A stretch of 64,000 nucleotides of DNA from Hippasteria phrygiana (taxonomy: Eukaryota; Echinodermata; Asteroidea; Valvatida; Goniasteridae), in assembly GCA_037893225.1 (NCBI GenBank), contig JAZGUH010000088.1, forward strand, positions 1,710,501-1,774,500, written 5' to 3'. The position numbers were made by a program, and so were the translations under genes. The notes below the pieces were generated by a model, which worked only from the letters and a program-made list of their open reading frames with translations, did not search any database and was not told the DNA's origin. This document shows positions 22,645 to 36,620 of the stretch, piece after piece. Every line of letters starts with the position of its first letter. The first letter of the stretch is position 1.

Positions 22645-25600
22645 TTATTCTTTTTCTTCTTCTTCCCATCAATTTCTTCTCCGGAGTTGTTTGACTACAT
22701 GCAAACTCATATCAAGTTCATATTTGGTACATATATGTACATCACGTTGAAGATTCCGGAAAATGTGATGACGTCATGATGACATCATCAGGTATCAAAT
22801 TACAAGCAATTAATCATTTCTATTTTTAATGTTTGAAAATCGATATAAAATCAACCGTGAAAGACCGGAACTTGATTTTTACGGCAATTGATAGGATAAT
22901 ATTAGATCTTCAATTTTGATCGTGCGTGCAAAATCACGTGACCCTTCCTTCCGGTCGAAACCGGAAGTGCCTTATAATTTGAAAGTGGAAAAAGATTTGA
23001 ACTTGCTTTCAGCGATGTTAGTCCTTGGCCAGACTGAACTTTTCAAAATGTGAGCCGTTACGTCATAAAACATTCGAGCGCCCTCTAGCGGCAGGTTGAA
23101 AAATGTTCAAAATGAACTTTCAGTCGATGTGTGTGGCGAAGTTTGCGGTAATCACTTTATAATTGATATATATGATGACCTTCATGCAGCCAACACGTGT
23201 GCGAGGGCTCAGATTGATGACGTCATCAGACCGGAAGTTGCAATGAAAAGACCTTTAAACCTTAAAAAGTCGCTGAAAAATCAACCGTGACAGATATATT
23301 TCAGATTTTTCCTTCAGATGGCACAGTTGACATAGTTCTCGAGCTTTGTGATAATGACGTCACGATGACGTCATCAAGTATCATATTACAAGCAATCAAA
23401 GATTTCTTGATTTGATGTTTGAAAATCAATATAAAATCAACCGAGAGAGCTCTGATTTTGCTTTTTACGGGAATTGATGGAATAATGCAGGGTCTTCATT
23501 TTTGATATTACGTGCAAAATCACATGACCCTTCCTTCCGGTCCAAACCGGAAGTGCCTTATAATTTAAAAGTGGAAACAGATTTGAACTTGCTTTCAACG
23601 ATGTTAGTCTTTGGCCAGGCTGAACTTTTCAAAAATGTGTGCGGTGACGTCATAAAATATTCGAGCGCCCTCTAGCGGCAGGTTGAAAAATGTTTAAAAT
23701 TGACTTTCAGTCGATGTGTCTGCCAAAGTTTGCGGTAATCACTTTATAATTGATATATATGATGACCTTCATGCAGGCAACACGTGTGGAAGGGCTCAGA
23801 TTGATGACGTCATCAGACCGGAAGTTGCAATGAAAAGACCTTTAAACCTTAAAAAATCGCTGAAAAATCAACCGTGACAGATATATTTCAGATTTTTGCT
23901 TCAGATGGCACAGTTGACATAGCTCTCGAGCTTTGTGATAATGACGTCATGATGACGTCATCAAGTATCAGATTACAAGCAATCAAAGATTTCTTGATTT
24001 AATGTTTGAAAATCAATATAAAATCAACCGAGAGAGATCTGATTTTGCTTTTTACGGGAATTGATGAAATAATCCAGGGTCTTCATTTTTGATATTACGT
24101 GCAAAATCACATGACCCTTCCTTCCGGTCCAAACCGGAAGTGCCTTATAATTTAAAAGTGGAAACAGATTTGAACTTGCTTTCAACGATGTTAGTCTTTG
24201 GCCAGGCTGAACTTTTCAAAAATGTGTGCAGTGACGTCATAAAATATTCGAGCGCCCTCTAGCGGCAGGTTGAAAAATGTTTAAAATTGACTTTCAGTCG
24301 ATGTGTCTGCCAAAGTTTGCGGTAATCACTTTATAATTGATATATATGATGACCTTCATGCAGGCAACACGTGTGGAAGGGCTCAGATTGATGACGTCAT
24401 CAGACCGGAAGTTGCAATGAAAAGACCTTTAAACCTTAAAAAATCGCTGAAAAATCAACCGTGACAGATATATTTCAGATTTTTGCTTCAGATGGCACAG
24501 TTGACATAGCTCTCGAGCTTTGTGATAATGACGTCACGATGACGTCATCAAGTATCAGATTACAAGCAATCAAAGATTTCTTGATTTAATGTTTGAAAAT
24601 CAATATAAAATCAACCGAGAGAGATCTGATTTTGCTTTTTACGGGAATTGATGAAATAATCCAGGGTCTTCATTTTTGATATTACGTGCAAAATCACATG
24701 ACCCTTCCTTCCGGTCCAAACCGGAAGTGCCTTATAATGTAAAAGTGGAAATAGATTTGAACTTGCTTTCAACGATGTTAGTCTCTGGCTAGGTTATACT
24801 TCACAAAAAAAATACCGGTGACGTCATAAAACATTCGAGCGCCCTCTAGCGGCAGGTTGAAAAATGTTCAAAATGAACTTTCAGTCGATGTGTGTGGCGA
24901 AGTTTGCGGTAATCACTTTATAATTGATATATATGATGACCTTCATGCAGGCAAGACGTGTGCGAGGGCTCAGATTGATGACGTCATCAGACCGGAAGTT
25001 GCAATGAAAAGACCTTTAAACCTTAAAAAATCGCTGAAAAATCAACCGCGACAGATATAATTCAGATTTTTGCTTCAGATAGCACAGTTGACATAGCTCT
25101 CGCGCGTTCTGATAATGACGTCACGATGACGTCATCAAGTATCAAAGATTTCTAGATTTAATCTTTGAAAATCAATATCAAATCAACCGAGAGAGATCTG
25201 ATTTTCATTTTACGGGAAGTGATAAGATAATCCAGGGTCTTCATTTTTTATATTACGTGCAAAATCAAACCGGAAGTTCCTTTTTATTTGAATGTGAAAG
25301 AACTTTCAGTCGATGTGTTTGGCGAAGTTTGCGGTAATCACTTTATAATTGATATATATGATGACCTTCGTGCGGGCAACACGTGTGCAAGGGCTCAGAT
25401 TGATGACGTCATCAGACCGGAAGTGACAATGAAAAAAAAAAAATTTCCTTAAACAATTGCTGAAAAATCTAGCGTGAGAGATATAATCTTGATTTTTTTC
25501 AAATGGCACAGTAAACATAGGTCTCCAGCTTTCTTGTAATGACGTCATGATGACGTCATTGGGTATCAGATTACAAGCAATAAAACATTAATTTTTTTAA

Positions 25601-26226
25601 TCTTTAAAACTCGGTATAAAATCAACCGTTAGAGACCTTATCTTACTTTTTACGGGAATTGATAGAGTAATACTAGGTCTTCATTTTTTTATATTGAGTG
25701 CAAAATCACGTGACCCTTCCTTCCGGTCCAAACAGGAAGTGCCTTATAATTTGAAATTGGTAAAAGATGTGAACTTGCGTATAGTCTCCGGCAAGACTGC
25801 TTTTCAAAAAATGTTACCAGTGACGTCATAAAATACTCCAGCGCCCTCTAACATGAGCTCAATCCGTCATCCGACTCAAAACAAAATAATCAAAAACCAA
25901 TCCGTTTTATTGGGTATAGTTCAGTGCACATTCATTCTGTGCTTCTTTCGATTGTTCAAATCAAAATAAACCACATATGCATCTTTTCTCTAATGTATTT
26001 CAGTGTCAAACATTCTACCAGACGTCACCCCACGACAGCAGGAAGCAAGGCCTTCTGCTCAAGAGTACATAATTTGCTTTAGAAATATTACATTGGTGTT
26101 TTCATGTTTTATGTTTTTCCTAATCATTTCTTTCAACAAATGTACCTCTTAATACTGTACTTTCCTTATCCGTAAATTAAAAAAACAGACAAAACCCAAC
26201 ACCGTGTGTTTGTATTCAAACTCTAG
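22645..26226 (+). mobile_element. E7: A-type element without 5' hairpin (3,582 bp)
   Basis: Tandem twin of E6 with boxes at 23078, 23665, 24252 and 24839. Its 3' domain carries the ACTCCAGC, CAGTGTC and TACATTGG variants shared with E9 and E14, whereas E5, E6 and E11 have the alternatives. E7 is therefore a mosaic or belongs to a second lineage. E14 repeats it 26,284 bp away with a 5' hairpin added. CTAG ends at 26226. Confidence 0.7.
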
Positions 26227-28900
26227 TTATTCTTACTTTTTCTTTTTCCATGGAATTTTTATCCGGACTTGTTTGACTACATGCAAACTCATATCAAGTT
26301 CATATTAAACACATGAATACACAACCAACGTAAGATGTTTTTTTTTGTAATGACGTCATGATGACGTCATCATGTATCAGATTACAAGCAATTAAACATT
26401 TCTATTTTTAATCATTGAAAATCGATATAAAATCAACCGTGAAAGACCTGAACTTGATTTTTACGGCAATCGATAGGATAATATTAGATCTTCAATTTTG
26501 ATCGTGCGTGCAAAATCACGTGACCCTTCCTTCCGGTCGAAACCGGAAGTGCCTTATAATTTGAAAGTGGAAACAGATTTGAACTTGCTTTCAGCGATGT
26601 TAGTCCTTGGCCAGGCTGAACTTTTCAAAAATGTGAGCTGTGACGTCATAAAATATTCGAGCGCCCTCTAGCGGCAGGTTTAAAAATGTTCAAAATGAAC
26701 TTTCAATCGATGTGTGTGGCGAAGTTTGCTGAAATCACTTTATAATTGATATATATGATGACCTTCATGCAGGGAACACGTGTGCGAAGGCTCAGATTGG
26801 TGACGTCATCAGACCGGAAGTGACAATGAAAAGACGTTGAAACCTTCAAAAATCGCTAAAAAATCAACCGCGAGAGATATATTTCAGATTTTTGCTTCAG
26901 ATGGCACAGTTGACATAGCTCTCGAGCTTTGTGATAATGACGTCACGATGACGTCATCAGGTATCATATTACAAGCAATCAAAGATTTCTTGATCTAATG
27001 TTTGAAAATCAATATAAAATCAACCGAGAGAGATCTGATTTTGCTTTTTACGGGAATTGATGGAATAATCCAGGGTCTTCATTTTTGATATTACGTGCAA
27101 AATCACATGACCCTTCCTTCCGGTCCAAACCGGAAGTGCCTCATAATTTAAAAGTGGAAACAGATTTAAACTTGCTTTCAACGATGTTAGTCTTTGGCCA
27201 GGCTGAACTTTTCAAAAATGTGTGCAGTGACGTCATAAAATCTTAGAGCGCCCTCTAGCGGCAGGTTGAAAAATGTTAAAAATTAACTTTCAGTCGATGT
27301 GTGTGGCAAAGTTTGCCGTAATCACTTTATAATTGATATATATGATGACCTTCATGCAGGCAACACGTGTGCAAGGGCTTAGATTGATGACGTCATCAGA
27401 CCGAAAGTTGCCATGAAAAGACCTTTAAACCTTAAAAAATCGCTGAAAAATTAACCGCGACAGATATAATTCAGATTTTTGCTTCAGATGGCACAGTTGA
27501 CATAGCTCTCGAGCTTTGTGATAATGACGTCACGATGACGTCATCAAGTATCAGATTACAAGCAATCAAAGATTTTTAGATTTTATCTTTGAAAATCAAT
27601 ATAAAATCAACCGTGAGAGATCTGATTTTGTTTTTTACGGGAATTGATAGAATAATCCAGGGTCTTCATTTTTGATATTACGTGCAAAATCACATGACCC
27701 TTCCTTCCGGTCCAAACCGGAAGTGCCTTATAATTTAAAAGTGGGGAAAGATGTGATCTTGCTTTCAACGATGTTAGTCTCTGGCTAGGTTGTACTTCAC
27801 AAAAAAATTACCGGTGACGTCATAAAATGTTAGAGCGCCCTCTAGCGGCAGGTTGAAAAATGTTTAAAATGAATAATCGCCTGATGTGTGCCGCGAAGTT
27901 GGCTGAAATCACTTTATAATAATGTAGATAATCAGCTTCATGCTAAGAACAAGTTGAGGTGGAGAAATATTGATGACGTCATCAGACTGGAAGGTAAAAT
28001 GAAAAGACCTTTAAACCTTAAAAGATTGCTGAAAAATCAACCGCGAGAGATATAATTCAGTGCAGTTCGGGACCGTTAGGTCGGTCTGGCGCCCTCCCTT
28101 TCGTATTTTTTCCATGAAGCTGTTGAGGGCAGCATTGCAATGTGACGTTATGTTATAAGAAAATAAATTTGCTGATTAGTGAGAAAGCCGTACATTTCCC
28201 ATACCGTTGATCCCCGTCCGGGGCTCCACACGTCAATAACAAAGTCATCAATATATGTTATGTGATTATTGTTCTATGAATTATACCTGTTAAAGTACCC
28301 TCAAGGAGACACTTTGTCATCATTTTTTATACCTTAGGGAGACAAATGCAAAAAAGCACAAAATCAAGCAAATTTTTGAAACGTCATTATGTGATGAGGT
28401 ACAAAACACAAGGTTTTCATATTTGCCGATTAGATGTTAGTCTCCGGTAAGACTGTGCTTTTCAAAAAATGTTACCAGTGACGTCATAAAATACTCGAGC
28501 GCCCTCTAACATGGCCTCAATCCGTCATCCGACTCACAACAAAATAATCAAAAACCAATCTGTTTTATTGGGTATAGTTCACTGCACATTCATTCTGTGC
28601 TTCTTTCGATTGTTGAAATCAAAATAAACCACATATGCATCTTTTCTCTAATGTATTTCAGTGTCGAACAGTCTACCAGACGTCACTGTTGGTGACCCCA
28701 CGACAGCAGGAAGCAAGGCCTTCTGCTCAAGAGTACATAATTTGCTTTAAAATAATTACTTTGGTGTTTTCATGTTTCTTTTCCTAATCACTTCTTTCAA
28801 CAAATGTACGTCTTAATACTGTACTTTCCTTATCCATAAATATACAAAAAACAGACAAAGCCAAACACCTAGTGTTTGTAACAACAAACTCTAGCTCTAG
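26227..28900 (+). mobile_element. E8: B-type element without 5' hairpin (2,674 bp)
   Basis: From TTATTCTTAC onward it matches E3 base for base apart from scattered substitutions, with boxes at 26661, 27248 and 27835 and the same jump into the GGGACCGTTAGG module near 28062. E3 has a 5' hairpin and leader; here the CTAG of E7 is joined directly to the TTATTC tract. The end is CAAACAC-CTA-GTGTTTG with the double CTAG, finishing at 28900. Confidence 0.7.
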
Positions 28901-31900
28901 TTTTTATTCTTTTTTTTCTTTTTGCTAGTACTTTCTTCTCCAGAGTTGTTTGGCTACATGCAAACTCATATCAAGTTCATATTTGGTACATATATGTACA
29001 TCACATTGAAGATTCCGGAAAATGTGATGACGTCATGATGACGTCATCAGGTATCAAATTACAAGCAATTAACCATTTCTATTTTTAATGTTTGAAAATC
29101 GATATAAAATCAACCGTGAAAGACCGGAACTTGATTTTTACGGCAATTGATAGGATAATATTAGATCTTCAATTTTGATCGGGCGTGCAAAATCACGTGA
29201 CCCTTCCTTCCGGTCGAAACCGGAAGTGCCTTATAATTTGAAAGTGGAAAAAGATTTGAACTTGCTTTCAGCGATGTTAGTCCTTGGCCAGGCTGAACTT
29301 TTCAAAATGTGAGCCGTGACGTCATAAAACATTCGAGCGCCCTCTAGCGGCAGGTTGAAAAATGTTCAAAATGAACTTTCAGTCGATGTGTGTGGCGAAG
29401 TTTGCGGTAATCACTTTATAATTGATATATATGATGACCTTCATGCAGCCAACACGTGTGCGAGGGCTCAGATTGATGACGTCATCAGACCGGAAGTTGC
29501 AATGAAAAGACCTTTAAACCTTAAAAAGTCGCTGAAAAATCAACCGTGACAGATATATTTCAGATTTTTGCTTCAGATGGCACAGTTGACATAGTTCTCG
29601 AGCTTTATGATAATGACGTCACGATGACGTCATCAAGTATCATATTACAAGCAATCAAAGATTTCTTGATTTGATGTTTGAAAATCAATATAAAATCAAC
29701 CGAGAGAGCTCTGATTTTGCTTTTTACGGGAATTGATGGAATAATGCAGGGTCTTCATTTTTGATATTACGTGCAAAATCACATGACCCTTCCTTCCGGT
29801 CCAAACCGGAAGTGCCTTATAATTTAAAAGTGGAAACAGATTTGAACTTGCTTTCAACGATGTTAGTCTTTGGCCAGGCTGAACTTTTCAAAAATGTGTG
29901 CGGTGACGTCATAAAATATTCGAGCGCCCTCTAGCGGCAGGTTGAAAAATGTTTAAAATTGACTTTCAGTCGATGTGTCTGCCAAAGTTTGCGGTAATCA
30001 CTTTATAATTGATATATATGATGACCTTCATGCAGGCAACACGTGTGGAAGGGCTCAGATTGATGACGTCATCAGACCGGAAGTTGCAATGAAAAGACCT
30101 TTAAACCTTAAAAAATCGCTGAAAAATCAACCGTGACAGATATATTTCAGATTTTTGCTTCAGATGGCACAGTTGACATAGCTCTCGAGCTTTGTGATAA
30201 TGACGTCACGATGACGTCATCAAGTATCAGATTACAAGCAATCAAAGATTTCTTGATTTAATGTTTGAAAATCAATATAAAATCAACCGAGAGAGATCTG
30301 ATTTTGCTTTTTACGGGAATTGATGAAATAATCCAGGGTCTTCATTTTTGATATTACGTGCAAAATCACATGACCCTTCCTTCCGGTCCAAACCGGAAGT
30401 GCCTTATAATGTAAAAGTGGAAATAGATTTGAACTTGCTTTCAACGATGTTAGTCTTTGGCCAGGCTGAACTTTTCAAAAATGTGTGCGGTGACGTCATA
30501 AAATATTCGAGCGCCCTCTAGCGGCAGGTTGAAAAATGTTTAAAATTGACTTTCAGTCGATGTGTCTGCCAAAGTTTGCGGTAATCACTTTATAATTGAT
30601 ATATATGATGACCTTCATGCAGGCAACACGTGTGGAAGGGCTCAGATTGATGACGTCATCAGACCGGAAGTTGCAATGAAAAGACCTTTAAACCTTAAAA
30701 AATCGCTGAAAAATCAACCGTGACAGATATATTTCAGATTTTTGCTTCAGATGGCACAGTTGACATAGCTCTCGAGCTTTGTGATAATGACGTCACGATG
30801 ACGTCATCAAGTATCAGATTACAAGCAATCAAAGATTTCTTGATTTAATGTTTGAAAATCAATATAAAATCAACCGAGAGAGATCTGATTTTGCTTTTTA
30901 CGGGAATTGATGAAATAATCCAGGGTCTTCATTTTTGATATTACGTGCAAAATCACATGACCCTTCCTTCCGGTCCAAACCGGAAGTGCCTTATAATGTA
31001 AAAGTGGAAATAGATTTGAACTTGCTTTCAACGATGTTAGTCTCTGGCTAGGTTATACTTCACAAAAAAAATACCGGTGACGTCATAAAACATTCGAGCG
31101 CCCTCTAGCGGCAGGTTGAAAAATGTTCAAAATGAACTTTCAGTCGATGTGTGTGGCGAAGTTTGCGGTAATCACTTTATAATTGATATATATGATGACC
31201 TTCATGCAGGCAAGACGTGTGCGAGGGCTCAGATTGATGACGTCATCAGACCGGAAGTTGCAATGAAAAGACCTTTAAACCTTAAAAAATCGCTGAAAAA
31301 TCAACCGCGACAGATATAATTCAGATTTTTGCTTCAGATAGCACAGTTGACATAGCTCTCGCGCGTTCTGATAATGACGTCACGATGACGTCATCAAGTA
31401 TCAAAGATTTCTAGATTTAATCTTTGAAAATCAATATCAAATCAACCGAGAGAGATCTGATTTTCATTTTACGGGAAGTGATAAGATAATCCAGGGTCTT
31501 CATTTTTTATATTACGTGCAAAATCAAACCGGAAGTTCCTTTTTATTTGAAAGTGAAAGAACTTTCAGTCGATGTGTTTGGCGAAGTTTGCGGTAATCAC
31601 TTTATAATTGATATATATGATGACCTTCGTGCGGGCAACACGTGTGCAAGGGCTCAGATTGATGACGTCATCAGACCGGAAGTGACAATGAAAAAAAAAG
31701 AATTTCCTTAAACAATTGCTGAAAAATCTAGCGTGAGAGATATAATCTTGATTTTTTTCAAATGGCACAGTAAACATAGGTCTCCAGCTTTCTTGTAATG
31801 ACGTCATGATGACGTCATTGGGTATCAGATTACAAGCAATAAAACATTAATTTTTTTAATCTTTAAAACTCGGTATAAAATCAACCGTTAGAGACCTTAT

Positions 31901-32485
31901 CTTACTTTTTACGGGAATTGATAGAGTAATACTAGGTCTTCATTTTTTTATATTGAGTGCAAAATCACGTGACCCTTCCTTCCGGTCCAAACAGGAAGTG
32001 CCTTATAATTTGAAATTGGTAAAAGATGTGAACTTGCGTATAGTCTCCGGCAAGACTGCTTTTCAAAAAATGTTACCAGTGACGTCATAAAATACTCCAG
32101 CGCCCTCTAACATGAGCTCAATCCGTCATCCGACTCAAAACAAAATAATCAAAAACCAATCCGTTTTATTGGGTATAGTTCAGTGCACATTCATTCTGTG
32201 CTTCTTTCGATTGTTCAAATCAAAATAAACCACATATGCATCTTTTCTCTAATGTATTTCAGTGTCAAACATTCTACCAGACGTCACCCCACGACAGCAG
32301 GAAGCAAGGCCTTCTGCTCAAGAGTACATAATTTGCTTTAGAAATATTACATTGGTGTTTTCATGTTTTATGTTTTTCCTAATCATTTCTTTCAACAAAT
32401 GTACCTCTTAATACTGTACTTTCCTTATCCGTAAATTAAAAAAACAGACAAAGCCCAACACCGTGTGTTTGTATTCAAACTCTAG
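28901..32485 (+). mobile_element. E9: A-type element without 5' hairpin (3,585 bp)
   Basis: It starts TTTTTATTC and has a slightly different leader (CTAGTACTTTCTTCTCCAG). Boxes lie at 29337, 29924, 30511 and 31098, then the shortened monomer and class II 3' domain, with CTAG at 32485. The leader shares the ATTCCGGAAAATG variant with E6 and E7, but the body is closest to E5 and E11. It is followed by three tandem 5' hairpins. Confidence 0.7.
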
Positions 32486-32486
32486 T

Positions 32487-32614
32487 TAGGTGTTTGGGCT
32501 CAAGCCCAAACACCTATTGTTATTGTTCGGATTATTAGGTGTTTGGGCTCAAGCCCAAACACCTATTGTTATTGTTCGGATTATTAGGTGTTTGGGCTAC
32601 AGCCCAAACACCTA
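32487..32614. repeat. Three tandem GTTTGG-type 5' hairpins, 49-bp period
   Basis: Hairpins lie at 32487-32516, 32536-32565 and 32585-32614, exactly 49 bp apart. The first two have loop CA and are followed by ATTGTTATTGTTCGGATTA; the third has loop AC and a TTAGAATTATTC leader like E3. Direct ATTATTAGG or GTTAGG steps flank each unit. Confidence 0.85.
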
Positions 32615-34863
32615 TTGTTATTGTTAGAATTATTCTTGTTATTATTATTCTTACTTTTTCTTTTTCTAGAAGATTTTTATCCGGAGTTGTTTGACTACAT
32701 GCAAACTCATATCAAGTTCAAATTAAACACATGAATACACAACCAACGTAAGATGTTTTTTTTTGTAATGACGTAATGATGACGTCATCGGGTATCAGAT
32801 TACAAGCAATTAAAGATTATTAAATTTAATCTTTGAAAATCAATATAAAATCAACCGTGAAAGACCTGAACTTGATTTTTACGGCAATCGATAGGATAAT
32901 ATTAGATCTTCAATTTTGATCGTGCGTGCAAAATCACGTGACCCTTCCTTCCGGTCGAAACCGGAAGTGCCTTATAATTTGAAAGTGGAAAAAGATTTGA
33001 ACTTGCTTTCAGCGATGTTAGTCTTTGGCCTGGCTGAACTTTTCAAAAATGTGTGCGGTGACGTCATAAAATATTCGAGCGCCCTCTAGCGGCAGGTTGA
33101 AAACATTTCAAAATGAACTTTCAGTCGATGTGTGTGGCGAAGTTTGCTGAAATCACTTTATAATTAATACATATGATGACCTTCATGCAGGGAACACATG
33201 TGCGAGGGCTCAGATTGATGACGTCATCAGACCGGAAGTCACAATAAAAAGACGTTGAAACCTTTAAAAATTGCTGAAAAATCAACGGCGACAGATATAA
33301 TCCAGATTTTTGCTTCAGATACCACAGTTGACGTAACTCTAGAGCTTTCTGATAATGACGTCACGATGACGTCATCAAGTATCAGATTACAAGCAATCAA
33401 AAATTTCTAGATTTAATATTTGAAAATCAATATAAAATCAACCATGAAAGATCTGGTTTTGATTTTTACTGGAATTGATAGAATAATCCAGGGTCTTCAT
33501 TTTTTATATTACTTGCAAAATCACATGACCCTTCCTTCCGGTCCAAACCGGAAGTGCCTTATAATTTGAAAGTGGAAAAAGATGTGAACTTGCTTTCAAC
33601 GATGTTAGTCTCTGGCTAGGTTGTACTTCACAAAAAAATTACCGGTGACGTCATAAAATGTTGGAGCGCCCTCTAGCGGCAGGTTGAAAAATGTTTAAAA
33701 TAAATAATCGGCTGATGTGTGCGGCGAAGTTTGCTGAAATCACTTTATAATTGATGTATACAATCAGCTTCGTGCTAAGAACAAATTGAGAGGGAGAAAG
33801 ATTGATGACGTCATCAGACCGGAAGTGACAATGAAAAGACCTTTAAACATTAATAAATTGCTGAAAAATTAACCGCGAGAGATATAATCCAGATTTTTGC
33901 TTCAGATAGGACAGTTGACATAGCTCTCAAGCTTTTTGATAATGACGTCACGATGACGTCATCAAGTATCAGATGACAAGCAATCAAAGATTTCTAGATT
34001 TAATCTTTGAAATTCAATATAAAATCAACCGTGACAGATCTGATTTTGCTTTTTACGGGAATTGATGGAATAATCTAGGGTCTTTATTTGTTATATTACG
34101 TGCAAAATCACATGACCCTTCCTTCCGGTCCAAACCGGAAGTGCCTTATAATTTAAAAATGGGGAAAGATGTGAACTTGCTTTCAACGATGTTAGTCTCT
34201 GGCTAAGTTGTACTTTACAAACAAATTACCGGTGACGTCATAACACCCTCTAGCGGCAGGTTGAAAACATTTTTAAATGAATAATCGGCTGATGTGTGCG
34301 GCGAAGTTGGCTGAAATCACTTTATAATAATGTAGATAATCAGCTTCATACTAAGAACAAGTTGAGGTGGAGAAATATTGATGACGTCATCAGACCGGAA
34401 GTTAAAATGAAAAGACCTTTAAACCTTAAACAATTGCTGAAGAATCAACCGCGAGAGATATAATTCAGTGCGGCATGTTGAAAAATCTCCAAAATGCATG
34501 TTCAGTCAATGTCTGTAGCGAAGTTTGCGATTTTTACTTCATGAGTTATATGATGACCCTCGGGCAGACAACACGTGTGTGCATGATCAGATTGATGACG
34601 TCATCAGGCTGGAAATAGCATTAAAAAGAGCCTTTAATATTTGAACAATTCTGAAAAATCAACCCTAACAGCTATAGCCTTCATGTTTATTTCAAATGGT
34701 AGAGAAAAGTAGGTCATAAACTTCCTTGTATTTCTTGGCAATCAGCGAACTTGAACATTCCCCTTGGCACCCTTGGAATGTCACTTCGACCACCCACCAA
34801 CTCCCTCATAAAACGTGCTTTAGCGTAGTGCCTCGTGGAAAAAATACTCAAAAGAGGGCGCTA

Positions 34864-34919
34864 GACCAACCTAACGGTCCCGAACTGTACGCGTGCAGTT
34901 GGGGACCGTTAGGTCGGTC
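34864..34919. repeat. 56-bp near-perfect palindrome centred on ACGCGT
   Basis: The two 28-nt halves match at 25 positions with no spacer, around the centre ACGCGT. The outer part contains ACCTAACGGTCCC and its complement, as in the 88-bp inverted repeat. Other copies are at 35570-35625, 47174-47229, 55834-55889 and 63913-63968. Such a sequence could extrude a cruciform. Confidence 0.8.
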
Positions 34920-35059
34920 CACCACCTACACCTAGGACGTGATGCTACAAGAAAATTCATTTGCTTGGTAGCAAGCCGTACATTCCTCATAATTGTTGAT
35001 CTCCATCCCTGGCTCCGCAAGTGTCGATAATAGTCTCATCATATTGTTAAATATTTCTA

Positions 35060-36620
35060 TGAATTATTTTTCTTCTTGTCTTTCTTTATTCCCCAGAACT
35101 GTATAACAACATGCAACTTCAAATCAAGTTTAAACTTGGTACATTTTATACACACTCACTCTATTGAAGATGTGCAAAAATCGAATGACGTCATGATGTG
35201 CCAATTTACAAGCAGAAATATGATATTTCAAGTTTTCATATGTGAACATCAGATAGATCTAATGTAAATCGAATTTTTTGGTGTTTTTTCTTTGACCTCT
35301 ACGTCTGGGAACATCGGAAGCTCAAAGTCAACGGATGGTACAGGGACACTGTTAGCAATTCACGGATCAGTAACATGAATACAAACATATGCGGACGTAC
35401 ATGGCAGAAAAAAAGTAGATCTCAAACTTCCTTGTATTTCTTGGCAATCAGCGAACTTAAACATTCCCCACGGCACCATTGGAATGTCACTTCGACCACC
35501 CACCAACTCCCTCATAAAACGTGCTTTAGCGTAGTGCCTCGTGGAAAAAATACTCAAGAGAGGGCGCTAGACCAACCTAACGGTCCCGAACTGTACGCGT
35601 GCAGTTGGGGACCGTTATGTCGGTCCACTACCTACCTCTGGGTATTTTCTTTCTAACGAGGCTGTTGAGGGTAGACATTGGAATGGGACGTGATGCTACA
35701 AGAAAATTCATTTGCTGATTGGGTAGCAAGCCGTACATTCCCCATAATTGTTGATCTCCATCCCTGGCCCGCAATTTTCGATAATAACCTCATCATTGTT
35801 GAATATTTCTATGAATTGTTTTTCTTCTTGTCTTTCTTTATTCCCCAGAACTGTATAACAACATGCAACTTCATATTAAGTTTAAACTTGGTACATTTCA
35901 TAGACACTCTATTGAAGATGTGCAAAAATTTAATGACGTCATGATGTGTCAATTTACAAGCAGCAGTATGATATTTCAAGTTTTCATATGTGAACATCAG
36001 ATAGATCTAATGTACATAGAAATTTTTGGTGTTTTTTAGTTGACCTCTACGTTTAGGATCATCGGAAGCTCAAAGTCAACGGATGGTACACGGACAGCAA
36101 TTCACGGATCAGTAACATGAATACAAACATATGCGGACGTACATGGCAGAAACAAAGTAGATCTCAAACTTCCTTGTATTTATTGGTAATCAGCCAACTT
36201 AAACATTCCCTATGGAAAAAAAAATAGAAAAGTCGAAAAAATATTTTTACAAAAACGTTAAATCTGTTTTTTCTGCTATTCTCCCTTACAATGTCACTTC
36301 GACCATCCGCCAACCCCTCATAGAACGTGCGTAAGCGTCGTGCAGTTCGGGACCGTTAGGTCGGTCTAGCGCCCTCCCTTTCGTATTTTTCCATGAAGCT
36401 GTTGAGGGCAGCATTGCAATGTGACGTTATGTTATAAGAAATGAATTTGCTGATTGGTGAGAAAGCCGTACATTTCCCATACCGGTGATCCCCGTCCGGG
36501 GCTACACAAGTGTCAATAACACCCTCATCATTATATGTTATGTGATTATTATTATATGAATTATACCTGTTAAAGTACCCTCAAGGAGACACTTTGTCAT
36601 CATTTTTGATACCTTAGGGA
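35060..36620 (+). repeat. Internal relics of the element 5' domain in E10
   Basis: Near 35060-35220 and 35820-35960 the sequence CAGAACTGTATAACAACATGC continues as CATCAAGTT or CATTAAGTT, TTGGTACATTT, TGAAGATGTGCAAAAAT and a CRE. This parallels the functional 5' domain (ACATGCAAACTCATATCAAG, TTGGTACATA, TGAAGATG, CRE pair). A shorter third relic (about 36626-36725) retains TTGAAGATG and the CRE pair. The B-type elements therefore look composite. Confidence 0.55.
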
